Source of the DNA: Pseudomonas bubulae
Lineage (GTDB): Bacteria > Pseudomonadota > Gammaproteobacteria > Pseudomonadales > Pseudomonadaceae
Direction: 5' to 3'
Assembly (NCBI RefSeq): GCF_900618535.1
Contig: NZ_UYJA01000003.1
Span: forward strand, 310,001-374,000
DNA: 64,000 bases
Shown: one piece after another, positions 25,446 through 34,628 of the stretch
How positions within the stretch are numbered: the stretch's first letter is position 1
Layout: every line of letters starts with the position of its first letter
Notes under the pieces: generated by a model
Told to the model about the DNA's origin: nothing
The model's database searches: none
What the model saw: only the letters and a program-made list of their open reading frames with translations
Position numbers and translations under genes: made by a program

Positions 25446-26291
25446 ATGTCTCTTGAGAACATTTCCTGCCAGAAGAGCTTTGGCGGTTGGCACAAGCGTT
25501 ACAAGCACCGGTCCGAAGTGCTGGGCTGCGACATGGTGTTTGCCGTGTACTTGCCGCCGCAGGCGGAGCAGGGCGCAAAGCTGCCTGTAGTGTATTGGCT
25601 GTCGGGTTTGACCTGTACCGACGAAAACTTCATGCACAAGGCCGGGGCCATGAAGATGGCTGCCGAATTGGGCCTTATCATCGTCGCACCGGACACCAGC
25701 CCCCGTGGCGAAGGCGTGCCCGATGACCCGCAGGGGGCGTGGGATTTCGGCCTGGGTGCAGGGTTCTATCTGAATGCCACTCAGCAGCCGTGGGCCCAGC
25801 ACTATCAGATGCACGATTATGTGGTGCAGGAATTGCCGGCTCTGGTCGAAGCGCATTTCCCGGCTTCGCAAAAGCGTGGCATCAGCGGACACTCGATGGG
25901 TGGGCACGGGGCGTTGGTTTGCGCGTTGCGTAATCCGGGGCGTTACCAGTCGGTGTCGGCGTTTGCGCCCATCAGCAATCCGATGGATTGCCCGTGGGGG
26001 CAAAAGGCATTCTCCCATTACCTGGGAGAAGAGCGGGCGCGCTGGCGTGAGTGGGATGCCAGTGTGCTGATTGGCGAGGCCAGTGAAAGGCTGCCGTTGC
26101 TGGTCGATCAGGGAGATCGCGATGACTTCCTGGCTGTTCAGCTCAAGCCTGAAGTGCTGCAACAGGCCGCCAGGCTAGCCGATTACCCGCTGACCTTGCG
26201 TTTGCAACCGGGCTACGACCATAGCTATTTCTTCATCGCCAGCTTTATTGACGACCACTTGCGTCACCACGCAAGCGCACTAAGTGCTTAA
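25446..26291 (+). CDS. fghA: S-formylglutathione hydrolase
   Basis: This alpha/beta hydrolase releases formate and glutathione from S-formylglutathione, the product of the frmA enzyme. From the ATG at 25446 it has 281 residues. The nucleophile Ser is in GISGHSMGGHGAL. The oxyanion region VYWLSGLTCTDENF and the C-terminal GYDHSYFFI with the catalytic His are both typical. Confidence 0.95.
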   Translation: MSLENISCQKSFGGWHKRYKHRSEVLGCDMVFAVYLPPQAEQGAKLPVVYWLSGLTCTDENFMHKAGAMKMAAELGLIIVAPDTSPRGEGVPDDPQGAWDFGLGAGFYLNATQQPWAQHYQMHDYVVQELPALVEAHFPASQKRGISGHSMGGHGALVCALRNPGRYQSVSAFAPISNPMDCPWGQKAFSHYLGEERARWREWDASVLIGEASERLPLLVDQGDRDDFLAVQLKPEVLQQAARLADYPLTLRLQPGYDHSYFFIASFIDDHLRHHASALSA

Positions 26292-26305
26292 TAGTAGGTA
26301 GAATC

Positions 26306-26334
26306 ACGCCCTGACTTAATCGGGGCGTTTTTTT
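26306..26334 (+). terminator. Terminator-like hairpin directly before the ispF start codon
   Basis: ACGCCC (26306-26311) pairs with GGGCGT (26323-26328), and a run of seven T residues (26328-26334) ends at the ispF ATG at 26335. By form it is an intrinsic terminator for fghA, but the 3' arm GGGG (26322-26325) is also the only Shine-Dalgarno-like sequence for ispF. Confidence 0.65.
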
Positions 26335-26808
26335 ATGCGTATTGGCCACGGCTATGATGTGCACTGTTTCGCTGAAGGCGATTTCATTACGTTGGGCGGC
26401 GTGCGGATCTCCCATAAATTCGGGCTGTTGGCCCACTCTGATGGCGATGTGCTGTTGCACGCCCTGAGCGACGCCTTGCTGGGCGCTGCAGCGCTTGGCG
26501 ATATCGGCAAGCATTTCCCGGACACCGATCCGACCTTCAAGGGCGCTGACAGTCGCGTTCTGTTGCGTCATGTCGTCGGTCTGATCCATGCCAAGGGCTG
26601 GAAAGTCGGCAATGTCGACAACACCATCATTGCCCAGGCACCAAAAATGGCGCCGCATATTGAAACGATGCGTGCGCTGATTGCCGCGGATCTAGAGGTT
26701 GATTTGGACCAGGTAAACGTAAAGGCCACGACCACCGAGAAGCTCGGCTTCGTTGGGCGTGAAGAAGGCATCGCAGTGCATTCCATTGCCTTGTTGGTTC
26801 GCTCATGA
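26335..26808 (+). CDS. ispF: 2-C-methyl-D-erythritol 2,4-cyclodiphosphate synthase
   Basis: IspF closes the MEP pathway ring, releasing CMP. The 157 residues begin [10 protein letters not shown], with metal ligands D8 and H10. [13 protein letters not shown] carries the third His, and [10 protein letters not shown] and the C-terminal [14 protein letters not shown] are standard. The N terminus is fixed by family comparison, which places the ATG immediately after a T run. It overlaps truD by 4 bp. Confidence 0.97.
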   Translation: MRIGHGYDVHCFAEGDFITLGGVRISHKFGLLAHSDGDVLLHALSDALLGAAALGDIGKHFPDTDPTFKGADSRVLLRHVVGLIHAKGWKVGNVDNTIIAQAPKMAPHIETMRALIAADLEVDLDQVNVKATTTEKLGFVGREEGIAVHSIALLVRS

Positions 26809-27863
26809 ACGAGTTCGATCTGCTGGGCCCGCTCGCTTATGGCGAGGCATTGGGCACGGCTGTACTCAAGGCCACGGCTGAAGATTTTCAAGTCGACGAA
26901 GTGCTTGATATACCGCTGTCCGGAGATGGCGAGCACCTGTGGTTGTGGGTCGAGAAGCGCGGCCTGAATACCGAGGAGGCGGCCCGGCGCCTTGCCAAGG
27001 CGGCAGGCGTGCCGCTGCGCACCGTCAGCTATGCAGGCCTCAAGGACCGCCAGGCATTGACCCGCCAGTGGTTCAGCGTGCAACTGCCGGGCAAGGCAGA
27101 CCCTGATCTGTCGGGCGCCGAAAACGACACGCTGAAGATTCTCAAGACCTCGCGACACAAGCGCAAATTGCAGCGTGGAGCCCATGCGGCCAATGGTTTC
27201 ACCTTGCGCCTGACGCAACTGAACGCCGACAAGGACGCGCTGGAGCAACGCCTGCAACTGATCGCCAAGCAGGGTGTACCGAACTATTTCGGTAGCCAGC
27301 GCTTTGGCTGGCAGGGCGGCAATCTGGGCGAAGCCCGTGATTATGCGGCGCGCAAGGCCTTGCCTGAGCAGCGCAACGTTCGTTCGCGGCTGCTGTCCAC
27401 CGCGCGCAGCTATCTGTTCAATCAGGTGCTGGCCGCACGGGTGGCCGATGGCTGCTGGCAACGGGCGCAAGTTGGCGATTTACTGGCTTTTACTGACAGC
27501 CGCAGCTTTTTCCCGGCGGGCGAGGCTGAATGCAGCGACCCGCGCCTGGCCATTCTCGATCTGCACCCCACCGGCCCGCAGTGGGGCGAGGGCGAATCAC
27601 CGACCACTGGCGCCACCCACGCGCTGGAGCAGTCAATTGCAGAGCGTGAAGCCGATTTGCGTGACTGGCTGGTACGCGCCGGCATGAGCCATGAGCGACG
27701 TATCCTGCGACTGCCCATTGGCCGGTTGACGTGGCATTATCCTCAGCCTGACATTCTGCAACTGGAATTTGTTCTGCCGCCAGGATGCTTCGCCACTGTT
27801 CTGGTGCGCGAGCTTGTTGATCTGGTGACGTTGGATCAAGCGGACACCTTATGCGTATTCTGA
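26805..27863 (+). CDS. truD: tRNA pseudouridine(13) synthase TruD
   Basis: TruD makes pseudouridine at position 13 of tRNA-Glu. The 352-residue protein has the catalytic Asp in [16 protein letters not shown] (near residue 80) and the family motif [12 protein letters not shown]. The inserted TRUD domain spans the middle of the protein. It overlaps ispF by 4 bp and surE by 13 bp, so ispF-truD-surE-pcm form one coupled set. Confidence 0.95.
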   Translation: MNEFDLLGPLAYGEALGTAVLKATAEDFQVDEVLDIPLSGDGEHLWLWVEKRGLNTEEAARRLAKAAGVPLRTVSYAGLKDRQALTRQWFSVQLPGKADPDLSGAENDTLKILKTSRHKRKLQRGAHAANGFTLRLTQLNADKDALEQRLQLIAKQGVPNYFGSQRFGWQGGNLGEARDYAARKALPEQRNVRSRLLSTARSYLFNQVLAARVADGCWQRAQVGDLLAFTDSRSFFPAGEAECSDPRLAILDLHPTGPQWGEGESPTTGATHALEQSIAEREADLRDWLVRAGMSHERRILRLPIGRLTWHYPQPDILQLEFVLPPGCFATVLVRELVDLVTLDQADTLCVF

Positions 27864-28600
27864 TTTCAAACGATGACGGGGTAACAGCTCCGGGCCTGGC
27901 CGCGCTTTATGGTGCGCTGGCCGACTACGCCGAGTGCGTGGTAGTTGCCCCCGAGCAGGACAAAAGTGGCGCCAGCAGTTCGCTGACGCTGGACCGTCCC
28001 CTGCATCCTCATACCCTGGCCAATGGCTTTATCAGCATCAACGGTACACCTACCGATTGCGTGCACCTGGCTATTCACGGCTTGCTCGAGCAGCAGCCGG
28101 ACATGGTGGTGTCGGGCATCAACCTGGGTGCCAACCTGGGTGATGACGTGTTGTACTCGGGCACTGTGGCGGCGGCACTCGAGGGCCGCTTCCTGGATCG
28201 TCCTTCTTTTGCCTTTTCGTTGGTCTCCCGCCAGGTGGACAACCTGCCGACGGCGGCGTTTTTTGCCCGCAAGCTGCTTGAAGCCCACGCATCGCTGAAC
28301 TTGCCGCCGCGTACGGTCCTCAATGTGAACATTCCCAACCTGCCGTTGGCGAAGATTCGTGGCATTCAACTCACCCGTCTCGGCCATCGTGCCCGTGCTG
28401 CTGCACCGGTACGGGTGGTCGATCCGCGCGGCAAGGCAGGTTACTGGATTGCTGCGGCAGGCGATGTCGAAGACGGTGGCCCGGGCACGGACTTCCATGC
28501 CGTGATGCAGGGTTATGTATCGATCACGCCGCTGCAACTGGATCGCACCTTTGGTGATGGTTTCAACAGCCTCAATGACTGGCTGGAGGGCATGGGCTGA
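27851..28600 (+). CDS. surE: 5'/3'-nucleotidase SurE
   Basis: SurE is a stationary-phase survival phosphatase that acts on nucleoside monophosphates. The 249 residues open [15 protein letters not shown], with the metal-binding D8 and D9. [15 protein letters not shown] and [20 protein letters not shown] (20 residues) are also family motifs. The stop shares a base with the pcm start, the classic surE-pcm pair upstream of nlpD-rpoS. Confidence 0.97.
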   Translation: MRILISNDDGVTAPGLAALYGALADYAECVVVAPEQDKSGASSSLTLDRPLHPHTLANGFISINGTPTDCVHLAIHGLLEQQPDMVVSGINLGANLGDDVLYSGTVAAALEGRFLDRPSFAFSLVSRQVDNLPTAAFFARKLLEAHASLNLPPRTVLNVNIPNLPLAKIRGIQLTRLGHRARAAAPVRVVDPRGKAGYWIAAAGDVEDGGPGTDFHAVMQGYVSITPLQLDRTFGDGFNSLNDWLEGMG

Positions 28601-29277
28601 TGGCGCGCGAGCAGGATGGCATGATGCACCGCGGCATTGGCATGACCTCTGAGCGCACCCGTGAGCGGCTGATTCAGCGCCTGCGTGAAGAGGGCATCGT
28701 TAACCAGAACGTGCTCGAGGTCATTCGCCGCACGCCACGTCATCTGTTTGTGGATGAAGCCCTGGCGCACAGGGCGTACGAAGATACGGCGCTGCCGATC
28801 GGCAATAACCAGACCATCTCCCAGCCTTACATGGTGGCGCGCATGAGCGAGCTGTTGCTTGAGGACGGGCCGCTGGACAAGGTCATGGAGATCGGCACCG
28901 GTTCGGGGTACCAGACCGCCGTGCTGTCGCAGCTGGTCGAGCGGATTTTTTCGGTCGAGCGCATCAAGGTGCTGCAGGACCGGGCCAAGGAGCGATTGCT
29001 TGAGCTCAACCTGCGCAATGTGGTGTTCCGCTGGGGCGATGGGTGGGAGGGCTGGCCTGCGCTGGCGCCTTACAACGGCATTATCGTCACCGCTGTAGCC
29101 ACTGATGTGCCGCAGGCACTGCTCGACCAACTGGCCCCTGGCGGGCGCCTGGTGATCCCGGTGGGTGCCGGCGAGATGCAGCAGTTGATGTTGATCGTGC
29201 GCGAAGAGCACGGTTTCGCCCGGCGGGTGATCGGTAATGTACGCTTTGTGCCGCTGCTCAACGGGCCGCTGGCCTGA
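28600..29277 (+). CDS. pcm: Protein-L-isoaspartate O-methyltransferase
   Basis: Pcm uses S-adenosylmethionine to repair isoaspartyl residues in ageing proteins. The ATG at 28600 overlaps the surE stop and gives 225 residues; an in-frame ATG at 28642 ([14 protein letters not shown]) would give 211 residues, the usual Pseudomonas length, so the start is uncertain. The SAM motif is [18 protein letters not shown], and [19 protein letters not shown] is the substrate region. Confidence 0.94.
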   Translation: MAREQDGMMHRGIGMTSERTRERLIQRLREEGIVNQNVLEVIRRTPRHLFVDEALAHRAYEDTALPIGNNQTISQPYMVARMSELLLEDGPLDKVMEIGTGSGYQTAVLSQLVERIFSVERIKVLQDRAKERLLELNLRNVVFRWGDGWEGWPALAPYNGIIVTAVATDVPQALLDQLAPGGRLVIPVGAGEMQQLMLIVREEHGFARRVIGNVRFVPLLNGPLA

Positions 29278-29486
29278 GTCTTTGTACGTATCGGGTGAAT
29301 TTTGGGGCAGGGTACGGGTCATAAAGCCCATCACCCGGGCTCTGCCCGGTATGTGTGTATGTTTTATACGCTGTGTTTATCAATCGGCTTTACAGTCTGT
29401 AAAAGCCCTATAGCCAGTTATACTTGCTGCAAACCATGGCCAGTACTGGCGTTTTACTATTTAGCCATCTTCAAAGGGAGCGGCGG

Positions 29487-30314
29487 GTGAGTCTCACAGT
29501 CATTGCGCAGCGTAAGAGCAGCAAAAGCTTTCAGAGACTGGTGGTCGGTCTATTTCTGAGTACCACACTGGCTTTGTTGGCAGCGTGCTCCAGCACCCCC
29601 AAAAATGGCGTGAATGTCGTTGACCGTAACGGCGTGGCCCAGCGCCCGGCCGTGACCACCGGGCAATACGCGGTGCGTCGCGGCGACACTTTGTTCTCGA
29701 TTGCCTTTCGTTATGGGTGGGACTGGAAGGCCCTGGCTGCACGCAACAATATTGCCGCTCCGTTCACCATCGTCCCGGGCCAGGTCATCCGCTTTGACGG
29801 GCGCTCAGGCACCCAGCCTGCAGGCGGCTCGAGCACCACCGTTGTGTCATCCTCTTCGGGCAGCAAAACCACGGTTATCAAGCGTTCCGCCACGGCTGCA
29901 AGTGCCCCCGCAGCGGTTGCCCCGATGCCGGCAGGCCCTGCTCCCAAGGGGTGGGGATGGCCCTCAAATGGCATTTTGATCGGAAAATTCTCTTCAAACG
30001 GTAGTTTGAATAAAGGTATTGATATCGCCGGCGATTTGGGACAGCCTGTTTTAGCTGCGTCTGATGGTTCGGTTGTATACGCTGGCAGTGGATTGAGGGG
30101 CTACGGCGAACTGATCATCATCAAACACAGTGATACCTACGTCAGTGCCTACGGTCACAACCGCAGGCTTTTGGTTCGGGAGGGGCAGCAGGTCAAGGTC
30201 GGACAGACAATTGCCGAAATGGGGTCAACTGGTACAGACCGGGTGAAACTTCACTTTGAGATTCGCCGCCAAGGTAAACCTGTAGATCCATTGCAATTCC
30301 TTCCTCGCCGTTGA
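29487..30314 (+). CDS. nlpD: Lipoprotein NlpD, LysM and degenerate M23 domains
   Basis: NlpD is an outer membrane lipoprotein that activates the amidase AmiC during cell separation. The likely start is GTG at 29487, behind AAAGGGAG; it places a lipobox LAAC with the lipidated Cys at residue 34. A LysM domain follows (YAVRRGDTLFSIAFRYG). The C-terminal LytM domain has NKGIDIAG where active M23 enzymes have a zinc-binding His, so it is a non-catalytic activator. The rpoS promoter usually lies inside this gene. Confidence 0.93.
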   Translation: MSLTVIAQRKSSKSFQRLVVGLFLSTTLALLAACSSTPKNGVNVVDRNGVAQRPAVTTGQYAVRRGDTLFSIAFRYGWDWKALAARNNIAAPFTIVPGQVIRFDGRSGTQPAGGSSTTVVSSSSGSKTTVIKRSATAASAPAAVAPMPAGPAPKGWGWPSNGILIGKFSSNGSLNKGIDIAGDLGQPVLAASDGSVVYAGSGLRGYGELIIIKHSDTYVSAYGHNRRLLVREGQQVKVGQTIAEMGSTGTDRVKLHFEIRRQGKPVDPLQFLPRR

Positions 30315-30420
30315 TCGGTTACCAGCCTGTTCCTGATGTGGATAAGGAACAGGCTCCAGCGTTGCCAGGGATTAAGGCGAGGCTTGAGCTTGAGGTCGAA
30401 CTCAACAAAGGACTATTGCA

Positions 30421-31425
30421 ATGGCTCTCAACAAAGAAGCGCCGGGGTTTGACATCGACGATGAGGTGCTCCTTATGGACTCCAGCATCGATAGCGACTT
30501 GATGTCAGAAGAAGACGATTCGCCCCCTACAGCTAGAACCAAGTCCAAAAAAGCAGCTGCTACAAAACAGCACAAGTACATTGACTACACGCGGGCCCTT
30601 GATGCGACCCAGTTGTACCTCAATGAAATCGGCTTTTCCCCGTTACTCTCTCCGGCAGAAGAAGTCCATTTTGCGCGTTTGTCGCAAAGCGGCGACCCGG
30701 CCGGGCGCAAGCGAATGATAGAAAGCAACCTGCGGCTGGTGGTGAAAATTGCCCGACGTTACGTCAACCGTGGTTTGTCATTGCTTGACCTGATCGAAGA
30801 AGGCAACCTGGGCCTGATCCGGGCTGTCGAGAAATTCGATCCCGAACGAGGGTTTCGCTTCTCGACCTACGCCACCTGGTGGATCCGCCAAACGATTGAA
30901 CGGGCGATCATGAACCAGACCCGCACCATCCGTTTGCCGATCCACGTTGTAAAAGAGCTGAACGTCTACCTGCGAGCCGCGCGCGAACTCACGCAAAAGC
31001 TCGATCACGAACCCTCTCCTGAAGAAATCGCCAATCTGCTCGAAAAACCGGTCGCCGAGGTCAAGCGCATGCTTGGGCTTAATGAACGCGTGTCTTCGGT
31101 AGACGTGTCTTTGGGGCCGGACTCTGACAAAACCCTGCTTGATACCCTGACGGATGACAGGCCCACAGACCCTTGTGAGCTGCTTCAGGACGATGACTTG
31201 TCGCAAAGTATCGATCAGTGGTTGTCCGAGCTCACAGACAAGCAGCGTGAAGTGGTGATTCGCCGTTTCGGGCTGCGTGGCCATGAGAGCAGCACTCTTG
31301 AGGATGTAGGGCTGGAAATTGGCCTGACCCGTGAGCGTGTGCGCCAGATCCAGGTTGAAGGGCTCAAGCGCTTGCGAGAAATTCTTGAACGCAACGGCCT
31401 GTCGAGCGAGTCGCTGTTCCAGTAA
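30421..31425 (+). CDS. rpoS: RNA polymerase sigma factor RpoS
   Basis: RpoS is the stationary-phase and general stress sigma factor. The 334 residues have an acidic N terminus, region 1.2 ([16 protein letters not shown]), region 2 ([17 protein letters not shown] and [17 protein letters not shown]), region 3 and region 4 with the helix-turn-helix ([20 protein letters not shown]). The 106-bp gap after nlpD is normal for the nlpD-rpoS pair. The GacA-controlled RNA RsmZ is directly downstream. Confidence 0.98.
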   Translation: MALNKEAPGFDIDDEVLLMDSSIDSDLMSEEDDSPPTARTKSKKAAATKQHKYIDYTRALDATQLYLNEIGFSPLLSPAEEVHFARLSQSGDPAGRKRMIESNLRLVVKIARRYVNRGLSLLDLIEEGNLGLIRAVEKFDPERGFRFSTYATWWIRQTIERAIMNQTRTIRLPIHVVKELNVYLRAARELTQKLDHEPSPEEIANLLEKPVAEVKRMLGLNERVSSVDVSLGPDSDKTLLDTLTDDRPTDPCELLQDDDLSQSIDQWLSELTDKQREVVIRRFGLRGHESSTLEDVGLEIGLTRERVRQIQVEGLKRLREILERNGLSSESLFQ

Positions 31426-31440
31426 TCCGCGAACGGCTGA

Positions 31441-31471
31441 CAAAAAACCCCGAACTAATCGGGGTTTTTTG
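31441..31471 (+). terminator. rpoS intrinsic terminator
   Basis: AAAAAACCCCGA and TCGGGGTTTTTT form a long stem around a short ACTAA loop, 16 bp after the rpoS stop. The A run and T run make it usable from both strands. Confidence 0.9.
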
Positions 31472-31616
31472 TGGGTGTTTGTTTTGAGTGATGCCCGGTA
31501 GTGCGAATGTGACAACAATATGGACCTTGTTGTTATACAAACTTGAACTAATTGTTTATTTAATCGGCTTTGAAATGGAATGTCACGGACGAGATAGGTT
31601 ATTGCCTGTGGCTTGC

Positions 31617-31634
31617 TGTAAGCCTTTACTTACT
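31617..31634 (+). promoter_or_regulatory. GacA box (upstream activating sequence) of rsmZ
   Basis: TGTAAG-CCTTTA-CTTACT matches the 18-bp GacA-binding consensus TGTAAG-N6-CTTACA in all but the last base. It lies about 190 bp before the predicted rsmZ start, the distance known for this gene in fluorescent pseudomonads. The remaining 31472-31806 gap is AT-rich and I see no gene in it. Confidence 0.85.
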
Positions 31635-31772
31635 TTTTACGTAAGCCAAGGGCTTGGCAATAAAGGGCAAACGCCTTTGTGTAACAGTGCTTAACTCATA
31701 AGTCATTGAAATATAACGTATTTATATTTTTAGTTGGGCAGTTTGTGTAATAAATACTCATAACATCCGTGC

Positions 31773-31800
31773 TTGCAGCAATCCTATAAAACTCTAGTAT
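31773..31800 (+). promoter_or_regulatory. rsmZ sigma-70 promoter
   Basis: TTGCAG (31773-31778) and TAGTAT (31795-31800) are spaced by 16 bp, placing the transcription start near 31807, just ahead of the first RsmZ hairpin. Confidence 0.7.
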
Positions 31801-31806
31801 TTGAAC

Positions 31807-31940
31807 TGTATCGACGGATCGATACGGCGCTCAAGGAAGAATGCAGACGGACATCGCGGGAAGCGATTCATCAGGATGATGAGAAGGAACAAAAGGGACT
31901 AGGGAAAAAATGTGGGCGGGTCAAACCGCCCCTTTTTTTT
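31807..31940 (+). ncRNA. rsmZ: Small regulatory RNA RsmZ
   Basis: RsmZ titrates the translational repressor RsmA/RsmE in the Gac/Rsm cascade. Eight GGA triplets start at 31816, 31835, 31849, 31859, 31874, 31886, 31896 and 31903. Three lie in hairpin loops: TATCGA-CGGA-TCGATA (31809-31824), ATCGC-GGGAA-GCGAT (31853-31867) and TCATC-AGGAT-GATGA (31868-31882). A Rho-independent terminator, GGGCGG/CCGCCC plus eight T, ends it at 31914-31940. The position after rpoS with an upstream GacA box is the known rsmZ locus. The 66-codon open frame across it is not a gene. Confidence 0.95.
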
Positions 31941-31982
31941 GCCCGCAAAAAAGGTCCGGGCGGTGATGTTTAAACGGTTATA

Positions 31983-32019
31983 GCAAAACGCCCAAGGCCA
32001 TTGGTCTCGGGCGTTTTGC
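31983..32019. terminator. Terminator between rsmZ and xenB
   Basis: An 11-bp perfect stem, GCAAAACGCCC (31983-31993) and GGGCGTTTTGC (32009-32019), lies just past the xenB stop on the minus strand. It probably ends the regulator-exporter-reductase transcript and shields rsmZ from it. Confidence 0.7.
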
Positions 32020-32054
32020 GTGGTGCAGTCACCTGGCCGTGCCAGGCTCAGTAC

Positions 32055-33104
32055 TTAGAGTACTGGATAGTCGATATAGCCCACTGCGCCATTGACGTAG
32101 AAGGTTTCCGGGTGCGCCTCATTCAGCGGCGCATCGGCCTTCAAGCGTGCGGGCAGATCAGGGTTGGCGATAAACGGCACGCCGAATGCGACGGCATCGG
32201 CCTTGCCTGCTGCCAGCCAGGCATTGGCACTGTCTTTGGTGAAGCTCTCATTGACGATGTACGGGCCACCGAAGGCTTGCTTGAGTTGCGGGCCCAGGCT
32301 GTCGGCAGCTTCATGCTCGCGCGCACAGATGTAGGCAATACCGCGCTTGCCCAGTTCGCGGGCGACATAACCAAAGGTTTCGGCCAGGTTTTCATCGCCC
32401 ATGTCGTGCAGGTCGGCCCGTGGCGACAAATGCACGCCAACCCGGCCGGCACCCCAGACTTCAATGGCGGCGTCGGTAACTTCCAGCAACAGGCGCGCAC
32501 GGTTCTCTATGCTGCCGCCGTACTGGTCGGTACGTTTGTTGGTGCTGCTTTGCAGGAACTGGTCGAGCAGGTAGCCATTTGCACCATGGATCTCGACGCC
32601 ATCAAAACCGGCAGCCTTGGCGTTTTCTGCGCCTGTGCGGTAGGCCTCGACAATATCGGCGATCTCGGCAGTTTCCAGCGCGCGAGGCGTCGGGAAATCA
32701 ACCTTCGGGCGCACCAGGCTAACATGGCCTTTGGCCGCAATGGCGCTGGGTGCAACCGGCGTTTCACCGTTCAGGTACATCGGATGCGAGATGCGGCCTA
32801 CATGCCACAACTGCAGCGCAATCCGGCCACCGGCAGCGTGGACGGCCCGGGTGATATTGGTCCAGCCGCGTACCTGGTCGTCGGCCCAGATGCCCGGAGT
32901 GTCAGGGTAGCCGACGCCCATAGGCGTGACCGATGTGGCCTCGCTCAGGATCAGGCCGGCAGAGGCGCGTTGAACGTAGTATTCAGCCATCAGGGCATTA
33001 GGTACCCGACCTTCGCTGGCGCGGCAGCGGGTCAGCGGAGCCATGATGATGCGGTTGGGCAGTTCGAGGTCGCCCAACTTGATCGGATCGAAAATCGTCG
33101 TCAT
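32055..33104 (-). CDS. xenB: Old yellow enzyme family ene-reductase (xenobiotic reductase B type)
   Basis: This FMN-dependent NADPH oxidoreductase of 349 residues reduces activated alkenes; XenB of fluorescent pseudomonads also attacks nitrate esters and nitroaromatics. The barrel shows PNRIIMAPLTRCRA, the His-containing ALQLWHVGRISHP, GFDGVEIHGANGYLLDQFLQ and DQYGGSIENRARLLLE. The sequence is very close to what I know of XenB. It is the last gene of a unit with the MFS exporter and ArsR regulator upstream (20 bp after the MFS gene), which suggests induction by electrophiles. Confidence 0.9.
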   Translation of the reverse strand: MTTIFDPIKLGDLELPNRIIMAPLTRCRASEGRVPNALMAEYYVQRASAGLILSEATSVTPMGVGYPDTPGIWADDQVRGWTNITRAVHAAGGRIALQLWHVGRISHPMYLNGETPVAPSAIAAKGHVSLVRPKVDFPTPRALETAEIADIVEAYRTGAENAKAAGFDGVEIHGANGYLLDQFLQSSTNKRTDQYGGSIENRARLLLEVTDAAIEVWGAGRVGVHLSPRADLHDMGDENLAETFGYVARELGKRGIAYICAREHEAADSLGPQLKQAFGGPYIVNESFTKDSANAWLAAGKADAVAFGVPFIANPDLPARLKADAPLNEAHPETFYVNGAVGYIDYPVL

Positions 33105-33124
33105 TTATGCAGCCCTCTCAAGGA

Positions 33125-34291
33125 TCAGTTAGTAGCAGTAGCCAGTTCGGAATTGCCGCCCTGGCGGAAAGTGATCAGCGTCACCAGCAGTGCCAGTATT
33201 GCCAGTGCGGCAGCGGCCAGTGGAACGCTGGTGAGGCCGAAGCCGTGGGCGATGACACTGCCGCCAACCCAGGCGCCGAGTGCATTGCCGACGTTGAATG
33301 CGCCGATATTCAGGGTTGAAACCAGGTTCGGGGCAGCCTTGCCGAAGGTCACGACATTGATTTGCAGCGCCGGTACGGCAGCGAATGAAGCCGCAGCCCA
33401 CAAAAACAGGGTGATTTCAGTCGGGATCACCGCGACGCTGGTCCAGGTCAGTACGGTGGACATCACCGCCATCGCGATAAACACACCGATCAGCGTTGCA
33501 GCCAGGCGTTTGTCCGCCAGCTTGCCACCGATGATATTGCCCACCGTCAGGCCAAGGCCGATCAGCAGCAGAGTCCAGGTCACGCCGCTTGGCGAAACGC
33601 CGGTGACATCACCGAGCAGGGGCGCGACATAAGTGAACAGGGTGAACATCGACGCGGAAAACAGCGCAGTCATGCTCAGCGACAGCCAGATGCCTGCGCC
33701 TTTGAGCGCGGCCAGTTCGGCACGCATGTCGAGTTTTTCCTCGTCACGCTTGGCTGGCAGAAAGCGGATCAGGCCGATCAATGCCACGACACCGATCACG
33801 GTGACGGCAAAAAACGTCGAGCGCCATCCAGCTGCCTGGCCCAGAGCAGTGCCCAGGGGAACGCCGAGCACGTTGGCCAGGGTCAGGCCGGTAAACATCA
33901 GGGCCACGGCAGACGCGCGCTTGTTGGCAGGTACCAGGCCTGCGGCCACGACCGAACCAATACCGAAGAACGCGCCGTGGCACAGGGCAGTGACAACACG
34001 GGCAAACATCAGCACGTTGTAATCACTGGCCAGGGCACAGAGCAGGTTGCCGATGATGAATATCACCATCAACGCTACCAGGGCGGCCTTGCGCGGCAAC
34101 CTGGCCGTGGCCAGCGCCATAAACGGCGCACCGATGGCCACACCCAGCGCGTAGCCGGTTACCAGCCAGCCGGCACCGGGAATGGATACACCAAGGTCGG
34201 TTGCGACATCAGGCAGCAAGCCCATGATCACAAACTCGGTGGTCCCGATGGCGAAAGCGCTGAGCGCCAGAATGAGTAGCGAGAGGGGCAT
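33125..34291 (-). CDS. MFS transporter, DHA1 (AraJ/YdhP-like) exporter
   Basis: The protein of about 388 residues from the ATG at 34291 has 12 predicted membrane spans. The N-terminal ALSAFAIGTTEFVIMGLLPD is the sugar-efflux/AraJ-type signature, and the loop RLPRKAALV matches the motif A region. The frame extends upstream to 34351, but that stretch overlaps the ArsR gene and is polar. It lies between arsR and xenB with short gaps, so it probably exports the compound sensed by the regulator; the substrate is unknown. Confidence 0.85.
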   Translation of the reverse strand: MPLSLLILALSAFAIGTTEFVIMGLLPDVATDLGVSIPGAGWLVTGYALGVAIGAPFMALATARLPRKAALVALMVIFIIGNLLCALASDYNVLMFARVVTALCHGAFFGIGSVVAAGLVPANKRASAVALMFTGLTLANVLGVPLGTALGQAAGWRSTFFAVTVIGVVALIGLIRFLPAKRDEEKLDMRAELAALKGAGIWLSLSMTALFSASMFTLFTYVAPLLGDVTGVSPSGVTWTLLLIGLGLTVGNIIGGKLADKRLAATLIGVFIAMAVMSTVLTWTSVAVIPTEITLFLWAAASFAAVPALQINVVTFGKAAPNLVSTLNIGAFNVGNALGAWVGGSVIAHGFGLTSVPLAAAALAILALLVTLITFRQGGNSELATATN

Positions 34292-34301
34292 GGAAGTCCT
34301 T

Positions 34302-34619
34302 TTAAAGCTCTTGGCTGATTTTTTCGAGGAAGACCTTGATGGTTTCCTCATTACGTTTGAAAAAGTGCCACTGACCGTGTTTTTGGCTGGTAATCAGGCC
34401 CGCTCGCTGCAGCGTTGCGAGATGGGCAGAAACCGTGGACTGCGACAGGCCGCAGAGCTGATCAAACTGCCCGGCACACACACCATGTTCGGTGGAGTGA
34501 ACCTGGTCAGGGAACGAGGCATCAGGGTTTTTCAGAGCGTTGAGAATTTCTCGGCGTACTGGGTGTGCCAGGGCTTTTATTATTTCGTCGAGGTCGATCG
34601 TCATGGTTGCAGTGCTCAT
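34302..34619 (-). CDS. ArsR/SmtB-family transcriptional regulator
   Basis: This small winged-helix repressor has about 105 residues from the ATG at 34619; a TTG three codons upstream is a weaker option. The DNA-binding part is LSQSTVSAHLATLQRAGLIT (near 65-85), with IIKALAHPVRREILNALKN before it. Single cysteines near 50 and 60 (GVCAGQFDQLCGLS) could sense thiol-reactive compounds, which would fit control of an ene-reductase; no typical metal site is visible. It begins the unit that runs into the MFS gene and xenB. Confidence 0.88.
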   Translation of the reverse strand: MSTATMTIDLDEIIKALAHPVRREILNALKNPDASFPDQVHSTEHGVCAGQFDQLCGLSQSTVSAHLATLQRAGLITSQKHGQWHFFKRNEETIKVFLEKISQEL

Positions 34620-34628
34620 TGGGTACAA

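Noticed and set aside
29487..30314. Active M23 endopeptidase
   Set aside because: The first zinc-binding His is replaced (NKGIDIAG), so this is an NlpD-type activator rather than an enzyme.
31773..31973. 66-codon open frame downstream of rpoS
   Set aside because: It coincides with RsmZ, its promoter and terminator, which explain the sequence fully.
32001..33632. Plus-strand open frame of 543 codons opposite xenB and the MFS gene
   Set aside because: Both minus-strand genes show clear family motifs; the plus-strand frame has none and crosses their junction.
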